Shown here: one piece after another, positions 47,666-59,719 of the stretch | Layout: each line of letters begins with the position of its first letter | Position numbering within the stretch: position 1 is the stretch's first letter | Origin: Agapanthus africanus | Lineage: Eukaryota; Streptophyta; Magnoliopsida; Asparagales; Amaryllidaceae | Direction: 5' to 3' | NCBI GenBank assembly: GCA_030015575.1 | Contig: CM057338.1 | Span: 631,462,189-631,526,188, forward strand | DNA: 64,000 nucleotides | Notes under the pieces: generated by a model | Database searches by the model: none | What the model was told of the DNA's origin: nothing | The model's input: only the letters and a program-made list of their open reading frames with translations | Translations under genes and position numbers: made by a program

Positions 47666-49703
47666 TGTTAGTGTATATGCCCTAGAGGCCATTACTGTAT
47701 TATACTAGTTTGTATATTACTTGATGGAAGCTTGGGATATTCACCTTGTATTGACAATCTTGCTCAAAATAGTAGTATGCTACTTGGTTTGTTTCTACTT
47801 TAATGTGTACATGTGTTTCTTATAGCATATCGCCTTTACACATTAGTGGAGCACTTAGGATCTTTGCTTGATTACCAGCGTTGTGATGGCAGTCACACTC
47901 GTGGGGGCTGGGTAATCCACAAGCACATCCTTATGCAGGTCCCTAGTCGTAGGACTATCGAGACAGGGCATCGATACTCCGGAGTAGACTAGCGTATACG
48001 CTTCTCATCCCAGCTTGGGAGACGGTCTGCCCCACAGCGTCAGTACGTCGTACTTGAGATAGTATGTGGGTGCTCGTTAGGTTACGAGTACACTGGACAG
48101 AACTCGTCAGGAACTGTTGGTTGGTATTATACCTATCGTCAGTTATCAGTTCCCAGGTGACATGAGTACAACTTAGTCCGTTGACTTGACACTGTCACTT
48201 CGCCTCGAGTGTGTTCCCACTGTTCTTAGATTGCTACCCTACCATGGCTCAAAGGAGTCGTGCAAATAGGTAGCAGTTGGGTACAGTCCCGAAGCACTTG
48301 GAGGCAGTGACGGTTAGACAGGATTTGTCTCTCCCGGTATTGGGGGTTGATATCGCGCTGTGTCTAGGAGAGCCATTACACAAAGTCCCTGGCCAGGGCA
48401 AGCGAGATATACTGGTAGGTTTCCAGTGTTATCTCAGAGTGTTCTGGGCTACACTTCGACACGACTTGTACCGCTATTAGGGGACTGATGCTTACCGCCC
48501 CCCTAGGCCCGCCATGCGATACTCTTAGACGAACAGACCGGACTGTACGGAGACTGTCACATTCAGGCTCAGTAGGAGTTCAGATGGGTTTACCTCGTCA
48601 GTCTTCTTATCGGCATCTACCTGGGGACCGTTATGTACAGCTAGTGCCGCTTGCGGTCTGTGGTTAAACCCACTTCCAGCGTAGTGTCGAGTCTTTAGAG
48701 TCCTACACAGAGGGTTATTCGCCTTTAGGCAAAACGAGTAGAGGTCGCATGGTTTTGCGACGGGGTTCGTTCACATCTGCGCACTTGTGCACGTTTGGTG
48801 TCCGGACAGATTATACTAGCGGGCTTTGGTTTAAACCAGATCCTAGTATATGTTTCGGGATTGGTTTTATCTCATTGTATTCGTGTTTCTCGGAACACGG
48901 ATACGGGTGTGTATGCACAGTTGACTGAGGCAGAGGCAGAGGATTTTCATTAGGGTTAATGACCGTTGTCTTTTTCTTAACCCTAATGTTTATGTGTGAA
49001 ATATGATTATTAATATTAGTTAATTATAATTGTGTTATGGTTAGGGTTGTTGACCATTTGACTATGGTTGACTTGTTGACCTATGTTGACAAATTGACCA
49101 TCATCATTTCATATGAAAGATGCTCTTTGATTCTTGCAAAAGTAATCAATGTGAAATGATAATGGTCATTTCAAGTTAACCATCACAATTATCTTTAGCT
49201 AATTTTTTAATTATCATAATTCACACATATATGTGAGAAGATTGTCATTATCTTCTCATTCTATCATTCTCATTCTCTCTCATCCTCTTCCTCTCTCTTA
49301 AAGCTCTCCCCTCTCATGAGTTGAGAACCATTGAGCTTGAGATAAAACCTTCAAAATTACTCTCTACTCTTTCTAAGGTTCTAGGTTTAGCACACCAAGC
49401 ACCTTAGTTACTTCTAGTTTGAGGTAGGAGCCAAAGGTAGAGGCCTTCGGGTGGATCTTTCTTCAGCAAGAGAAGGCGACGAGACGATCCGTTCATCCCA
49501 CTCCAAGGAGCAAGAAGAGAAGGACTTCAAGACTAAGGTATAACCCTTTAACCGAGTAGCTAACTCTTTTTAGCTTGGTTGTTAGTTTATGTTTAGCAAA
49601 GATCCTCCTTTAGTTAGTCCATGTTGCCTAGTGTTGTAAAAATCCGTTTTTTTTACCGTTTCCGCCTCCCCGTAAGTACCGGGGTGGGCAACGTGGACTT
49701 AAA
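47666..49703 (+). repeat. AngG 5' LTR
   Basis: 2038 bp, about 90 % like AngB's LTR by eye. It ends GGACTTAAA, so the terminal CA is AA. It has a single copy of the 20-bp unit duplicated in AngB and a TTGAC cluster at 49040-49100. Confidence 0.85.
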
Positions 49704-49704
49704 G

Positions 49705-49716
49705 TGGTATCAGAGC
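49705..49716 (+). other. AngG primer-binding site (tRNA-iMet)
   Basis: TGGTATCAGAGC lies one base after the LTR. Confidence 0.95.
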
Positions 49717-51055
49717 CTAGCTAAACACAAACTAGCAAGTTAGCAAAGTATCTAGAACTTCGATCGGAAAAATTCGCAAAACACGTTTTCTAAAACCTAA
49801 GTTTTTGCCGATTTTTATTTCTGCTCAAAAATAATAAATCATGTACTAAAAATCGGCTCAGGCTTTTTTAAGAACAGGCAAGAAAAACGATCCAGTGAGT
49901 CGACCAACTCACCGCGGATCCGCGGCAAGAGCATGCTCCTGCCGCGGATCCGCGGTCGAGTTGACTCGGCCGTGGATCGTTTCTCCTGCAGTTTTCTTCT
50001 GTTGGTGTTTTATGATTTTTGAGATGGTTTGTTTCTGCCCAGAATTTCCAGAGAACAAGTTTGATTTTGGGGTGGTTACAAATCCGTATTTTGATCGATT
50101 TTCTGTAGACTTTGGCTAATGGGTTATATCTGTGATGTGATATATGTATTCAACGTCTGCTAATCACTATACATCGATTAGTGGGGGTTATACATATCTG
50201 TGATCTGTAATGTTGATGGTTTGTGTATATGAAGTCGTTGGATTGTTGCGGATGAATAGCCGGGGGTTTGTGAGATGAGAGTTTTCTTATTCTTTCAATT
50301 CATGTAATATGTAAATTGATTTAATATTATTTATATGGCCGCACAACCGGGATGGGGTTGTAGCCGTCATTGTATAGTTTCTTTTTACTGTTTTTGCTCC
50401 TAGGATAGACCCAAGGTGGGGTGCACAAACTACCGGGTATCTTGAAGTGCCAAGTGGCCTACTCACATTGTTGAGGGAGGTTGCTTCACTTCGGGTACTT
50501 GGCGGGTAGTTTGCCGCACCCGTAGGGGTCTAGGGTGGGGTTTGGCTATTCATCACGACCGTGTAATCCGCACTTCGTTACAGGCTCGTACGAAATGCGG
50601 ATTCCTAGTATATCCAATGTGTTCATCTGTGATCTGGAATGGCTATCATTTCATGTGACGAATGTGTATATATCTATATATGATATCTATTTAGGCGTTG
50701 CTTATGTTTTGCATCCGCGCTAGTCCAGCCCCCGCTCTGTCGTTAGTTAAGTAACCTAACGGGTGATGACGGGACCCCGTGGCGAATGCAGATGGCATAA
50801 GCGTACGTCATATTTTCGTTGTTTTCTGCAATGGTAGGATTAATTGATGGGACGCATTAAAATTAATGCAAGAAAATAAACCAAGTAAAAGTCGTTGGAA
50901 CACTTTAAAAACCACTCAGTTCTTTTCAAAAACCAACTTTTAAATGCGGAGCTTGAACCACTCCTTTTAAAAGCTATCCAGTTCCATCGATTATATCAAG
51001 TTCACTACGTTCAAGGTTTCGCCAAAACCATTCGTAGCCCTCCATCATTTCAGTT

Positions 51056-51289
51056 AAATATTCGGTAGTATTCAAGCTATGTATTTTGACCTCACGCCAA
51101 GGCATAGTGATTGGTAGCTGCCGGATATTTATCTGTTGCATAGATAGAATGCGTTGGTTTGAGACAGTCGTACTGCCATTTTGGCCTACGTCAAGGGTAG
51201 GTATGGGTGGGTTCAAATTAACCTGGATAATGATGGGTAGAACTTGACATGTGACTTATGACATTTTGACCTCACGCCAAGGTCATAAG
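51056..51289 (+). other. Three-stem-loop RNA module, AngG leader
   Basis: Outer helix AAATATTCGGTAG with CTGCCGGATATTT. Stem-loop 1 is CTATG/CATAG (about 51075-51108) and stem-loop 3 CTTATGA/TCATAAG (51255-51289). The loop is ATTTTGACCTCACGCCAAGG in 1 and 3 and a near variant in stem-loop 2 (about 51168-51203), whose stem is weak. Confidence 0.6.
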
Positions 51290-51790
51290 AGCATGAGGCA
51301 AAAATCCACATCGGGAGTTTCAAAAGAAACTGAAACTTGCTAGCACTGCATACCATTTGGAGTGTGATGATTCTGGTAGGATTCCTTCAATTTTGTCACG
51401 CGATGATATTTGGATCCCGATCCTACTGTGAGTATATGCTACTCCTCCGGAACTTTCTCACTTAACGATCAATGCTATAAACCAAGTAGGTGTATAGAAA
51501 GGTGTTAGCGGGGCTACGCCCACAGGGAAAAGAGGTTACTTAATTAAGGAACATCGCGAAAGCGTTGGAAAACCTCCCTCGAAGTACCGGCACTGGCCTG
51601 GCTAAACGGTTAAGCAAGAATTGTACGGTGAGATTGATCCCGACTAAATCTTCCTTTATGGTTTGAAGAGGGATTCGAGAGACAGTGGGAGCCATCCTGT
51701 TTAGACAAATTAAAAACCACTCTAAATTTGCAAGAGCATCATGCTAAAGTGTTTCTTCTCTCTCTCTCCTAATTTCAGCGACCAAACACT

Positions 51791-52206
51791 GTGACTGGAC
51801 TTAAGTTACTACTAGATAAAAACATACTGACAGGACCGAACTACAAAGATTGGCTCAGGAATGTCAAAATGGCAATCACTTATGACAAGTTGGGTATCTC
51901 CTTACCACCAAAGCTCCCCCTGTCCCAGGTCCCAAAACCAGCATCGCGGATGGGGAAATCCGTAAGACCTGGGAAATCGACTGCGCGAAGGCCAAGTGCC
52001 TCGTGCTTGCCTCTATGGACAATGAACATCAGAGGAGGCACGAGAATATGGACCTCGAATCCATATTTCTCCAAACAAAAGAACTGTATGGAGAGCAATC
52101 TCGTATCGCCAGATACGAAGTGTCGAAAAAGCTGTTTTCGGCGAGATTGGCCGTCGGATCATCGGTAGCGGAACACGTGCTTAAGATGATTGGCTACATA
52201 GAGGAG
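51791..52206 (+). pseudogene. AngG gag fragment, GTG at start, frameshifted
   Basis: The N-terminal gag homology begins GTG-ACT-GGA where AngC has ATG-ACA-GGA, with a stop upstream in frame and no ATG. Residues TGLKLLLDKN then DWLRNVKMAITYDKLG match AngC's gag. A frameshift near 51895 moves the homology (WEIDCAKAKCL..., then ENMDLESIFLQTKELYGEQS) into another frame from about 51950. The fragment is cut by AngH at 52207. Confidence 0.85.
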
Positions 52207-53494
52207 TGTTAGTTGTATGTATGCCCTAGAGGCCAGTATTGTACAGATTATGTATATTATATTGGATGCTTGGACATATATAGAGATGACTTTCTTGCTC
52301 GACATGATAGTATGCTATCTGGTTGCTCTTTATCTTAACATGTACACTAGTCTCTTTATACTGTCTTATAGTTACATGTTGGTAAAGCCCTTAGGATGTG
52401 TACTTGACTACCTGTACTATGATGCAGATCATACTAGTGGGGACATGGTAGTCCATAAGTACATCCTTCAAGGTCCCTAGTCGTGGGTGTATCGAGACGG
52501 GGCATCGATATACCAGAGTAGACTAGCGTATACGCTTCTCGACCCATGTGATGGGCGATGGATGATCCCATATCCATTGGTGTTTGACATCAGAGATGGT
52601 ATACGGGTGCTCAGTGGAGACTGGGTACACTGGACGGACTCGCCGAGAACTCCCAGATGGTATTATACCCCACGTCAGATGGCAGTTCTCAGGTGACACT
52701 TGTACAGGTTAGTCTGTAGACCCGAGATCGTCATAGAGTCTTGTGTGATTCCCACTGTGCTTTGATCTCCACCTTACCACGTCCATGAGGGCGTGCAAAA
52801 CGGTGGTCTTTGAGTACAGTCCCGAGTCACATGGAGGCAATGAGCGATAGGAGGGGTTTCGTCTCTCCCGGTATTGGGAGTTGATGTTGCGCTGTGCTCG
52901 ATTGGCCGTAGCAGGGAAGTCCCTAGCCAGGGCTGATCAGAGATTTACTGGTAAGTGTTACCAGTAGTTTCTCGACCCGTTACAAGCCTCACATCGGCAC
53001 GACTTATCGGGTTATTGGGGTCTGACGTATACCACCCCTAGACTTGATATGCGACGTATCAGACGAAGAGACCGGACTGTATGGTAAGTGTTACTGGTCG
53101 GATTCGCAGGAGTGTGAGTGGGCTAGCTCGTCGATCTTCTGATCGCTCAATACCCGGGTGGCCGTTACGTTTAGCAGACCGCTTGCGGCTTGTGGGTGCT
53201 TGATATGATCATCATCTGCTACCGGCGTATTGACGAGTCTTTAGAGTCCTACACAGAGGTTTCCTGGCTCAAGCGAAACGAAATAGGAGCGCATATGAGA
53301 TATGTGCGGGACCGAGAATAATGCGTGTATGTGATACCGCATTTCATTCTCGCGATATATGTTTCGATTGGTTATATTCGATATGACCTAGTTATCGAAT
53401 CATTGATTCGATAAATCGATGCATTGAATACTAGTCGGTTATGTACGACATGACCGGATCATTGAATCAAGTGTTGATTTAATGATTTAATGTA
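52207..53494 (+). repeat. AngH 5' LTR, first part
   Basis: It starts TGTTAGTTGTATGTATGCCC and is colinear with AngD's LTR up to the Cac1 insertion after GATTTAATGTA. Confidence 0.92.
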
Positions 53495-53526
53495 CACTAG
53501 TAAAATAGGGGGTTGCCCCTACGGAT
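53495..53526 (+). repeat. Cac1 left terminal inverted repeat
   Basis: An imperfect partner of 61539-61570. The outer 16 bases differ at several positions from the right end; the following TTGCCCCTACGGAT is identical. Confidence 0.85.
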
Positions 53527-53700
53527 GGAATTATCCGTTGGGGCATATTTTACTTGGCCCTACGGATTACTCCGTAGGGCTAAAGGGTTACCCCTACGGG
53601 CACAGACGTTCAAGAATAAAAAAATTAATTCTTAATTTGGTGTTTGCCCCTACGGTGGCGCAAACAAAGGACCTACGGGTATATCCGTAGGGACAAGTAA
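53512..53700. repeat. Cac1 left subterminal palindrome array
   Basis: About five partial or complete units built from CCCCTACGG and CCGTAGGGG arms, for example at 53516-53543, 53561-53581 and 53671-53691. Such arrays are where En/Spm-type regulatory proteins bind in known elements. Confidence 0.75.
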
Positions 53701-53913
53701 ATATCGATTTATTAAGACCCCAGACCGATCGCCTACGCTCACTTTCTCTCTCTCTCTCTCTCTCTCGATCGGGCGCGAGAAAAATCCCCAAATCGCCACG
53801 CCGTCGTCGCCACCGTCGTTCTCCTCATCGCCACCGCCGGTTTCGTCGCCACCGCAGTTCTCGTCGCCACCGCGGTTCAGGTCGTCGCCCCAGCCCCAGC
53901 AGCAGCCGTTCAG
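53700..53913 (+). other. Possible first exon of Cac1 transcript
   Basis: A TC run (53741-53767), then GC-rich CGCCACCG repeats, ending TTCAG followed by GTGAGTAA, a good plant 5' splice site at 53914. It could be a 5' untranslated exon of the transposon gene or a captured fragment. A similar CGCCACCG stretch recurs at about 56310-56350. Confidence 0.35.
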
Positions 53914-53959
53914 GTGAGTAAATCTCGAGGTAAATTAAAGAATTTTTGGATTCTTTTGG

Positions 53960-54205
53960 GCTTAGGGTTCATGGCTGGGTCTGGGGTTGCGCGCGCGAGT
54001 TGGGGTTGGGCAGGGGTCGCGGTCGCGGTCGGGGTCGGGGTCAGGGTAGGGTTAGGGTTGGGGTTCGGCTGCTGCTGGGGTGGGGCTGGGGTTAGGGTTT
54101 GCCTTAGGGTTGGTGTTGGGGTTTAGCTGGCCACGCTGGGGTTAGGGTTGGGCTGGGGCTGGGGGCTGGGACTGGGGCTGGGGGCTGGGGCTGGGCCACG
54201 CGGGG
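53960..54205 (+). repeat. G-rich tract in Cac1
   Basis: A dense run of GGGG and GGGTTAGGG-like words on the plus strand (for example GGGTAGGGTTAGGGTTGGGG), able in principle to form G-quadruplexes. It is too irregular to be telomeric and lies just after the putative 5' splice site. Confidence 0.6.
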
Positions 54206-56652
54206 TTTTGGGATCTTTGTAATTTGCTTGCTCTGTTTGGGGTTTCAGTTGATCCTCATTAAAAAATTGGTGATTGATCTTTTCAATCATATTATTATCT
54301 GTAGTTAAAATTTTTGTGAAGCCTTCAGAGTTTGGAAAAATCTAGAATTACCGTTGAAATTCTGGCAACATTCAAAAACTGTGTATATGATGTGTGTGTG
54401 TGTATGCATGTATATACATTTGAAATTTATCTTTCTTCTATGATATAAAACGGTTAAACCGAAGAAAATTACTGGGGGAATTTTTGCTAAAATGTCTTGA
54501 GAGGGGGTTCAAGTGATGGGATAATTTCATTTGGTAATCTTTTACTTATTTTACATCTCTTATTTTTTCATGCAAAAATCTGAATAGGTTTCTTGCAATT
54601 TTGCCTATCGATCAATTATTATATTTATTTCTATTTTTTGTGGATGATTTGTCTTCAATTGAATGGAGGCGATGATGGCTTGCCCTCAAGCTTCCACTTT
54701 TATGAGCTTTATAGTTATGAGATTGGCGAGGCAAGCTGGTTTGTAGCCATCTTATTTCTTTTCCTAAATTCAAATCCAAATATAAACTGTCTGATTGAGA
54801 GAGAGAGAGAGTATGGGAGATTATGTATTATTCAATGTGTTTGGAAGCTGGCATGTTCTGAGCGTCATCTCTGCATGAAAGCTATGGTTTTGCAAAGGGT
54901 TTGCCCTAACTATTTTCTGTGGGGAAGCTGAAGGCCTGAAGCTTCATCAAACTCAGGATTGAATTCTGGTCGGGTATTGTAAATTCTTGTGAAAGTTCCG
55001 TTCAAGATTTGTTCAGAGCTTGCATAACATCCTTTTCATCTTTATGAGATCTTTATGCAGTCATTTTTTTGGGTTTATATATTTCTCGAGCCCGTTTGAC
55101 TTTGGACTTAGGATAACCCCAAATCTCTTTCTTATTTTGATTCCTAAGCTGGCATATCTGAGGCTCGTATTCCAGTATCGTTGCTGGAAAAGCTAGGGTT
55201 GCGAACATTTTTGCAACGATAATTTCTGTATGACAGCTTAAGCACACATAAAACTTAAACAATCTTGAAGCACTGCAGTTTTTCACTAAACTACCTAAAA
55301 GTTTTTATATTGCTGCAAGCTTCCTTAAAGTGCTGCATCTAAGTGTATTTTAGTGGGAAAACCCTTGAAAGCCAAACTTCATGGGGTTTGCTGTTTGCCT
55401 TCTCTGTAGCTAGTTTGAGGTTTATTTAGTTTTGGATTTGTTTTGCAACACTCTCTGAGTTCCAAATCAACAAAAAGCTGAATGTTGAATCACAAGCAAG
55501 AAGCAGCCAAACTGGCCCTAAAGTAATCCTGAGTGATGATAATTTTCCAGGGAGTTTAAAATTTATAGAAATGGCGAGGCAACATTGGATTGTCTGCAAG
55601 TATTCAAGCAACATGTTTGCAGCCATCATGCTATTTGTGATCCCAGTATAAAACTCAAACATGCCTCTTAGTTAGTTTACTTTAATTTGTTATTTATGTG
55701 TGTGTGTCAACATTGGATTGTCCTAAGTATAAAACCAAACCCACAAAACATCAAAACTGTCTCCGACAATCTTATGGTCATTAGACATAAGATTTATGCA
55801 TATAGGTAACATCTGCCAATATGCCATATCCAGACCGCAATCTATTTTTGCCTATTGGCTAATATGAAAATATCGGCCCGCGTATATGACATAATCAAAG
55901 TTGTTAAATCTTAATACGGTTTGTGTTTCGTTTTTTTATTTATCAGTTCTATCAATGTTGCGTATAACGCTTTATGATATCAGTATCCTACATTTGTAGT
56001 TTTAATTGTTGATTGTTATAGATGAATACCATTGCAATAATAGTTTTTGGTCGATGAATGCTATTGCAATGTAGGATGATCAGTTCTATCAATCTTGATC
56101 TCAATGGTTTAAAATCATGTTACACATACAACACGAATGCACAACAAACGCATAATTAGAGAGCGACTCAAGATATTCAGGCTAAAACCAATATATGATA
56201 CTCGATGATAATATGAAACCTTCATATTCCCATCGATACCAATATACGCCTCGATATCTTTCCCTCTCGTTCCCAAAATTTTCTCTCGTTCCCGTGTCTC
56301 CAATTTTCTCTTCGTCGCCACCGCGCGCCTTCCGTTCTCAGCCCGCCACCGCCCTCGTTCTTCCTCGTCGAGTTCCTCTTCGCCGATATTTGTGCCTACA
56401 TTGATGCCTCAAGCAACGAATCAAATGATGTGGATCACAAACTAATTAAATAAATTTTGAATACCAATCTGGACTGGGATTTGAATACCAATCCTAGTTT
56501 GCTATATTTTTTTATATATAGTAGATGGTGATACTTCTTTAAGTAAAAACAACCCTACACTTAAGCGAAATCATAAATCGAAACACACATATATAGAATA
56601 CAACTCATACATGGGTATCCTCAAATCTAACTTTCATTGAATTTGCACGCGC
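54206..56652. other. Cac1 interior without recognised gene
   Basis: 2.4 kb of AT-rich sequence. Small frames exist on both strands (for example 55053-55286 and 55426-55662 minus) but none shows a domain or codon pattern I recognise. 56240-56420 has a pyrimidine-rich, CGCCACCG-containing stretch like 53760-53910, possibly a duplicated exon or 5' end. Confidence 0.4.
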
Positions 56653-57111
56653 ACTTAAAATAACAACCTTTATACTAAAAAAATTATGTATGCCATTACT
56701 TAGTAGTTTATGGTTTTAAGACGCAAAAGCCATTTGAGAAATACTTTTTCTACCCACTATTAATCCATATTCTCAATATAGTCATTGAATTTGCACGCGA
56801 ACATCATAAGAAGGAGAAGACAGTAATGTGGTAGAAGGAGAAGACAGTAATGTGGCGGAAGAAGAAAAAAATGACATTCCTTGTTCTCTGTTTCAGCATC
56901 AATCTTCTGATATGAACTAATGATGGCTTTCACATAGGCTTTTCCCTTTAGAGACTTCTTAGTGTCCAATGGAAAGCATACATCAGATTTGTGCAGGTCG
57001 GGTTCTTCTATGACTTTTAAGAGTCTCAACTGATTCTGTAAATTACACTCTAGTTGGGTGGTACTTTTACCACTTCTCACTGCAGGTGCGCTCTCTAATA
57101 TCCATTTTGAA
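56653..57111 (-). repeat. Inverted-repeat copy C in Cac1
   Basis: The third, partial copy (~460 bp) of the arm sequence, in the orientation of arm B' and inverted to the start of arm B. It contains the same 106-codon frame on the minus strand (56760-57080) with a few substitutions and lacks the inner ~800 bp of the arm. Confidence 0.85.
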
Positions 57112-57126
57112 TGTAATATTATCGAT

Positions 57127-58398
57127 ATTCAAAATGGATATTAGAGAGCGCACCTGCAGTGAGAAGTGGTAAAAGTATCACCCAACTAGGGTGTAATTTA
57201 CAGAATCAGTTGAGACTCTTAAAAGTCATAGAAGAACCCGACCTGCACAAATCTGATGTATGCTTTCCATTGGACACTAAGAAGTCTCTAAAGGGAAAAG
57301 CCTATGTGAAAGCCATCATTAGTTCATATCAGAAGATTGATGCTGAAACAGAGAACGAGGAATGCCATTTTTTTCTTCTTCCGCCACATTACTGTCTTCT
57401 CCTTCTGCCACATTACTGTCTTCTCCTTCTTATGATGTTCGCGTGCAAATTCAATGACTATATTGAGAATATGGATTAATAGTGGGTAGGAAAAGTATTT
57501 CTCAAATGGCTTTTGCGTCTTAAAACCATAAACTACTAAGTAATGACATACATAATTTTTTTAGTATAAAGGTTGTTATTTTAAGTTTTCCCTTATAGAG
57601 ATATGATCTAACTGCATCTATCAACTATAAGTGTGCAGAAAATTATGATAAGAAATCATAAGAAAGGGTCGTAGCCATGCATAACCTTGAATCTACATAC
57701 CAAATCATGCAAAAGCATGCACTTATTGTCACCTTGCCTTAGAATATAAAATATCTTGGAAGACTATAAGCGAGCATTTAAATCTTGATAGTTTTTGACT
57801 TCAACATATATTTTTCTCAAGTACCATGAAATATACTTGCTCCGTATAAACCGTTTTCAGGAAGATGGATTAATAATGACAAATTATCCATTGTGGCTCA
57901 CTAGGTTAGCATTTTCTCTTCTATTGACCATCTTTCTAATCTGCTTGGTAAATTTATTCGGAACCGGCTGTGAATCATTAAAAGACATGCATAAGAAAGA
58001 AAACTAAAATACAGATATATAGCATACCGATACATCGAAACTTCATAGTTGCGATGGCAATCCAGAGATATTTATTTCTACACACGTGGTGCGCGTGCGA
58101 ATGCGTCAGGCATCATGGACAAATATTTCAGAACATGGAAAGTATTATTCGTATAAAGTAATTAAAACTTTTAAACACCTTGGGTAGATATTTTCTTAGT
58201 TGATGCAATCATATCATGAGGACTAAATTTAAGCTATTATACATATGCTTATGTATTTTTCTAATCTAATATATCACACACACACAGAGAGAGAGAGAGA
58301 GGGGGAGAACACCAGGTAGATAGAGAAATCAGGTAGCAGGATCCTAAAGAAATGGAGTCCATAGCATTGCTCATCATCATCATCCGTGATCCCTTTGA
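57127..58398 (+). repeat. Inverted-repeat arm B in Cac1
   Basis: About 1.27 kb, a near-perfect reverse complement of arm B' (58409-59675). The centre is TCCCTTTGA / TCAAAGGGA with a ~10-base spacer. It contains a 106-codon frame (57159-57479), a 70-codon frame (57795-58007) and a GA run near 58286-58302. Confidence 0.92.
57159..57479 (+). pseudogene. Triplicated 106-codon gene fragment
   Basis: The frame reads MRSGKSITQLGCNLQNQLRL onward, with LKVIEEPDLHKSDV and LKGKAYVKAIISSYQKID, then a hydrophobic tail made by a short tandem DNA repeat (LLPPHYCLLLLPHYCLLLL). It is present three times: here, 56760-57080 minus and 59322-59642 minus. I do not recognise the family. The first ~70 residues look like a real exon (charged, balanced composition); the tail looks accidental. 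It may be captured host sequence or a transposon protein fragment. Confidence 0.45.
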
Positions 58399-58408
58399 AA
58401 AAATATTA

Positions 58409-59675
58409 TCAAAGGGATCATGGATGATGATGATGAGCAATGCTATGGACTCTATTTCTTTAGGATCCTGCTACCTGATTTCTTTACCTACCAGGTGTTC
58501 TCTCTCTCTCTCTGTGTGTGTGTGTGATATTTTAGGTTAGAAAAATACATATGCATATGTATAATAGCTTAAATTTAATCCTCATGATATGATTGCATCA
58601 CCTAAGAAAATATCTACCCAAGGTGTTTAAAAGTTTTAATTACTTTATACGAATAATACTTTCCATGTTCTGAAATATTTGTCCATGATGTCTGACGCAT
58701 TCGCACGCGCACCACGTGTGTAGAAATAAATATCTCTGGATTGCCATCGCAACTATGAAGTTTCGATGTATCGGTATGCTATATATCTGTATTTTAGTTT
58801 TCTTTCTTATGCATGTCTTTTAATGATTCGCAGCCGGTTCCGAATAAATTTACCAAGCAGATTAGAAAGATGGTCAATAGAAGAGAAAATGCTAACCTAG
58901 TGAGCCACAATGGATAATTTGTCATTATTAATCCATCTTCCTGAAAACGGTTTATACGGAGCAAGTATATTTCATGGTACTTGAGAAAAATATATGTTGA
59001 AGTCAAAAGCTATCAAGATTTAAATGCTCGCTTACAGTCTTCCAAGATATTTTATATTCTAACGCAAGGTGACAATAAGTGCATGCTTTTGCATGATTTG
59101 GTATGTAGATTCAAGGTTATGCATGGCTACGACCCTTTCTTATGATTTCTTATCATAATTTTCTGCACACTTATAGTTGATAGATGCAGTTAGATCATAT
59201 CTCTATAAGTGAAAACTTAAAATAACAACCTTTATACTAAAAAAATTATGTATGTCATTACTTAGTAGTTTATGGTTTTAAGACGCAAAAGCCATTTGAG
59301 AAATACTTTTCCTACCCACTATTAATCCATATTCTCAATATAGTCATTGAATTTGCACGCGAACATCATAAGAAGGAGAAGACAGTAATGTGGCAGAAGG
59401 AGAAGACAGTAATGTGGCGGAAGAAGAAAAAAATGGCATTCCTCGTTCTCTGTTTCAGCATCAATCTTCTGATATGAACTAATGATGGCTTTCACATAGG
59501 CTTTTCCCTTTAGAGACTTCTTAGTGTCCAATGGAATGCATACATCAGATTTGTGCAGGTCGGGTTCTTCTATGACTTTTAAGAGTCTCAACTGATTCTG
59601 TAAATTACACCCTAGTTGGGTGATACTTTTACCACTTCTCACTGCAGGTGCGCTCTCTAATATCCATTTTGAATG
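58409..59675 (-). repeat. Inverted-repeat arm B' in Cac1
   Basis: Reverse complement of arm B with only scattered differences (for example CFPLD versus CIPLD in the shared frame), so the duplication is recent or kept alike by conversion. It ends near ATATTATAGATAT at 59690; copy C ends with almost the same words. Confidence 0.92.
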
Positions 59676-59719
59676 TAATATTATAGATATCCATGCCTGT
59701 TTATGTCAAAATTACTTAT

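Larger units (their letters stand above)
49704..51790 (+). other. AngG 5' leader
   Basis: Colinear with AngB's leader. It has the GC hairpin at 49911-49956 (both arms CCGCGGATCCGCGG), the long-range pair GATGAATAGCC/GGCTATTCATC (50251-50261, 50543-50553), the three-stem-loop module (51056-51289), and a pyrimidine tract ending CAG (51776-51778). Confidence 0.8.

Noticed and set aside
53914-54126. 70-codon Gly/Val-rich frame in Cac1
   Set aside because: Product of the G-rich tract; low complexity and directly behind a splice donor.
54030-54150. Telomere-like GGGTTAGGG words
   Set aside because: Only a few scattered words among other G-rich ones; not a tandem telomeric array.
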